Of a DNA stretch of 64,000 nt, positions 62,195-64,000 are shown one piece after another (positions within the stretch are counted from its first letter, which is position 1; each line of letters starts with the position of its first letter). The stretch comes from Sphingomonas citricola (GTDB taxonomy: Bacteria; Pseudomonadota; Alphaproteobacteria; Sphingomonadales; Sphingomonadaceae). Under the pieces are notes generated by a model, which searched no databases, had not been told where the DNA came from, and was given only the letters and a program-made list of their open reading frames with translations. The stretch is from assembly GCF_019429535.1 (NCBI RefSeq), contig NZ_JAHXZM010000007.1:1-64000 (forward strand), read 5' to 3'. Both the position numbers and the translations under genes were made by a program.

Positions 62195-63234
62195 CGCCCG
62201 CGCCGGTCGTCAGCGTCGTGATGGCCGCGTACAACGGCGCGCGGCTGATCGAGGAAACGCTGTCCAGTCTCTCGCGTCAGACGATGGGCGCGTGGGAAGC
62301 GATCGTCGTCGACGATTGCTCCACCGACGACACGCGCGCGGTGGTGGCCGGGTGGCACGATCCACGCGTGCGGCTGGTTGCGCTGCCACGGAACGGCGGG
62401 CCGGTTCGCGCGCGCAATCAAGCACTTACCCACGCGCGCGGCCGGTATATCGCCGCGCTCGACCAGGACGATCTGTGCCATCCCGACCGTTTCGCGCGGC
62501 AGGTCGCGTTCCTCGACGCGGCACCCGAGGTGGCGTTGCTGGGAACCGCGACGCAGGTGCTGAGCGAGACGGGGCTCACGCGTGCGCGCCATACGCAGGT
62601 GACGACGCCGGCGCTGGTCGGGTGGCAGTTGCGCTTCTCCAACCCGCTGGTCTGGTCATCGGTGATGGTTCGCGGCGAAGTGGCGCGTGCGCTCGACCCG
62701 TTCACGCGTCCCGACATGCTCTATGCCGAGGATTTCGACCTCTACCACCGCGTCGCGCAGCACGGGGCGGTGGCGCGCATCGACGAGCCGCTGGTCACCT
62801 ATCGCAGCCATGCCGACGGCTGTTCGCAGCGGTACGAGGACGTGATGCTGGCGAGTGCGGAGCGCGTCCTGTCGGGGGCATTGCACGAGACGTTCGGGGG
62901 CATGGCGACCGATGCGGCGCGGTTGTTTGTGCGGCACCTGATGCACGGTGCGCCGGTGCCCGACGGTGCGACACTCGGGCGGCTGGCGGCGCTGCTTGAT
63001 CACGCGCGGCTGCGCTATCTGGCGACGACGCGCGCCGACGCGACCGATCGCCGGCTGATCGCGCGCGAGACGCGGCGGGTGTGGGCGAACGTCCTGCGCG
63101 CCGGGCTGCGGCACGCGACGATCGGGCTGCGCGACGCGATCGCGGCGGGGCCGGTCGCGAGCGTGGCACGCGTCGACCGGCTGGCGTGGAGCCGGATGAT
63201 CGGTCAGGTGCGCCCGTGGCTGGCGGCGGGCTGA
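62191..63234 (+). CDS. family 2 glycosyltransferase
   Basis: The 347-residue protein has a GT-A fold of the GT2 type: VSVVMAAYNGARLIEETLSS, VVDDCSTDDT as the nucleotide-sugar Asp site, ALDQDDLCHPDR as the DxD-like site, and LYAEDFDLYHRVAQHG with the catalytic Glu-Asp. A C-terminal helical tail follows. It would add a sugar, perhaps one made by the fused aminotransferase. The ATG overlaps the upstream stop. Confidence 0.88.
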   Translation: MTPAPVVSVVMAAYNGARLIEETLSSLSRQTMGAWEAIVVDDCSTDDTRAVVAGWHDPRVRLVALPRNGGPVRARNQALTHARGRYIAALDQDDLCHPDRFARQVAFLDAAPEVALLGTATQVLSETGLTRARHTQVTTPALVGWQLRFSNPLVWSSVMVRGEVARALDPFTRPDMLYAEDFDLYHRVAQHGAVARIDEPLVTYRSHADGCSQRYEDVMLASAERVLSGALHETFGGMATDAARLFVRHLMHGAPVPDGATLGRLAALLDHARLRYLATTRADATDRRLIARETRRVWANVLRAGLRHATIGLRDAIAAGPVASVARVDRLAWSRMIGQVRPWLAAG

Positions 63235-63306
63235 GCAGGGCGCGTACGTAGGTAACGGGCGGCGCGGCGGCGGTCCGCCGTCACTGCGCCAACGCGTCGG
63301 GGACGA

Positions 63307-64000
63307 TCAGACCTTTGCCGCGTAGATCATGCGGCCCGGCCCGAGCCGCTCGAACACCTCGGCGAGCTCGTTCTCGCCCACCGCAAAGCAGCCCTGGCTG
63401 CGACCCAGCATCCCGCGCTCCGCCACCATCTCGCGATTGGCGTACCACGCGGCGTGGACCACGATCGCGCGATCGAGCGCGTTGCTGTTGGTGTGATCGA
63501 GTCCGATCAGCCGCTGCGACTTGCCGTGCTTGCCGACGTAATAGTCGCTCGTCAGGAAGGCGCCCTCGCACGACGCGTTCGAGCCATTGGCGTTCGAGAA
63601 ACGCTGCAGATAGCCGGTGTGCGCGGGATCCGAGCCCGAGCCGTGCGCGACGAGCTTCGAGGAGGTACGGCCGTCCTCGAGGTTGACGAGGTGGAAGCGC
63701 GGCGTGCCCGACGAGGTCGCGAAATCGGCGATCGCGATGCGGTCGTGGCGCTGTACGCTGCTGCCGTGCTGCTGGAGCGCGGCGAGCGCGCGGCGCATCA
63801 GCGTCGGGCGAACGGTGCCGAGGCTGTTGGCGCTGTCGGCCGGGAACGAATCGGCAGTGAAGCCGCCAGCGCTGTGCCCCTCGTACAAGCCGTTCGGGAG
63901 CAACGATTCGGGCGCGCGACGCATGCTGGCCGACACCGCCGAGGGGATCATCATCGCCCCCGCAAACAGGCTGCCCGTCTTCAACAAGGCGCGCCGCGAT
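63307..64000 (-). CDS. murein L,D-transpeptidase-family protein, start beyond the window
   Basis: The gene runs off the right end. The visible part codes about 230 residues beginning within SRRALLKTG, a twin-arginine (Tat) motif, followed by a hydrophobic stretch ending AVSA, so the protein is probably exported folded. The catalytic domain is of the YkuD_2 type: KLVAHGSGSDPAHTG, IVVHAAWYANREM and GRSQGCFAV with the nucleophile Cys. Such enzymes crosslink or modify peptidoglycan. TTG codons at 63987/63984 could be read as starts, but the open upstream frame with the Tat motif argues against that. Confidence 0.82.
   Translation of the reverse strand, partial: SRRALLKTGSLFAGAMMIPSAVSASMRRAPESLLPNGLYEGHSAGGFTADSFPADSANSLGTVRPTLMRRALAALQQHGSSVQRHDRIAIADFATSSGTPRFHLVNLEDGRTSSKLVAHGSGSDPAHTGYLQRFSNANGSNASCEGAFLTSDYYVGKHGKSQRLIGLDHTNSNALDRAIVVHAAWYANREMVAERGMLGRSQGCFAVGENELAEVFERLGPGRMIYAAKV

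Overview
The window reads as ordinary chromosome from a high-GC alphaproteobacterium, most probably a sphingomonad (Sphingomonas or a close relative). The protein styles point there (OprB porin, PRISE-type SDR, DUF1176 and DUF2141 proteins, HIG1 protein, lone PchB-like chorismate mutase), as do the dense ATGA start/stop overlaps and the class II fructose bisphosphatase. The genus is an inference from remembered gene content. I saw no insertion sequence, phage, CRISPR array or replication origin. Two tRNA genes (initiator Met, Gln-TTG) are present.

Region 1 (1-14.2 kb) follows the initiator tRNA and an SDR gene and is a signalling block. It holds a membrane GAF hybrid kinase with three receivers, coupled to a CheR methyltransferase and a REC-PAS-GGDEF protein; a tandem PilZ protein; an orphan FixJ-like regulator; a membrane GGDEF-EAL protein; and a soluble PAS-PAS-PAS-LOV hybrid kinase. 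Light, phosphorelay and cyclic-di-GMP inputs sit side by side.

Region 2 (14.2-27.2 kb) has a MarR-controlled EmrA-EmrB-outer membrane factor efflux operon, an M1 aminopeptidase, a divergent PRISE-SDR/HxlR pair, a methyltransferase, a QseBC-like two-component system divergent from an OB-fold/proline-rich envelope protein, and tRNA-Gln.

Region 3 (27.4-35.8 kb) is a set of eight same-strand genes facing a flippase. It encodes an HAD phosphatase, two NTP transferases, a TagB/F-like transferase, a CDP-alcohol phosphatidyltransferase, a DUF2141 protein, a diacylglycerol/ceramide-kinase-family enzyme and a nucleotidyltransferase-like protein. The enzymes fit synthesis of a phosphorylated lipid head group or a short surface polymer.

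Region 4 (35.9-59.1 kb) is mostly housekeeping: purE-purK, an LLM oxidoreductase, a nucleotidase-dapD pair, an OprB porin, glpX, a CPBP protease, a Bcr/CflA transporter, two small unknown ORFs overlapping tail to tail, a thioesterase/DedA pair, oligopeptidase B, sugE with a foldable leader, gluQ, HIG1, cobalamin adenosyltransferase, egtB-egtD, DUF1176, 3-hydroxybutyryl-CoA dehydrogenase, agmatine deiminase, M28 peptidase and rpsD.

Region 5 (59.4-64 kb) is a compact three-gene operon: a PchB-like chorismate mutase, an 824-residue DegT aminotransferase fused to a class-B-like flavoprotein, and a GT2 glycosyltransferase. An L,D-transpeptidase-family protein with a twin-arginine signal converges on it and runs off the window end. 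The fusion operon, the LOV kinase with an altered signalling residue and the lipid head-group cluster are the best candidates for undescribed biology.
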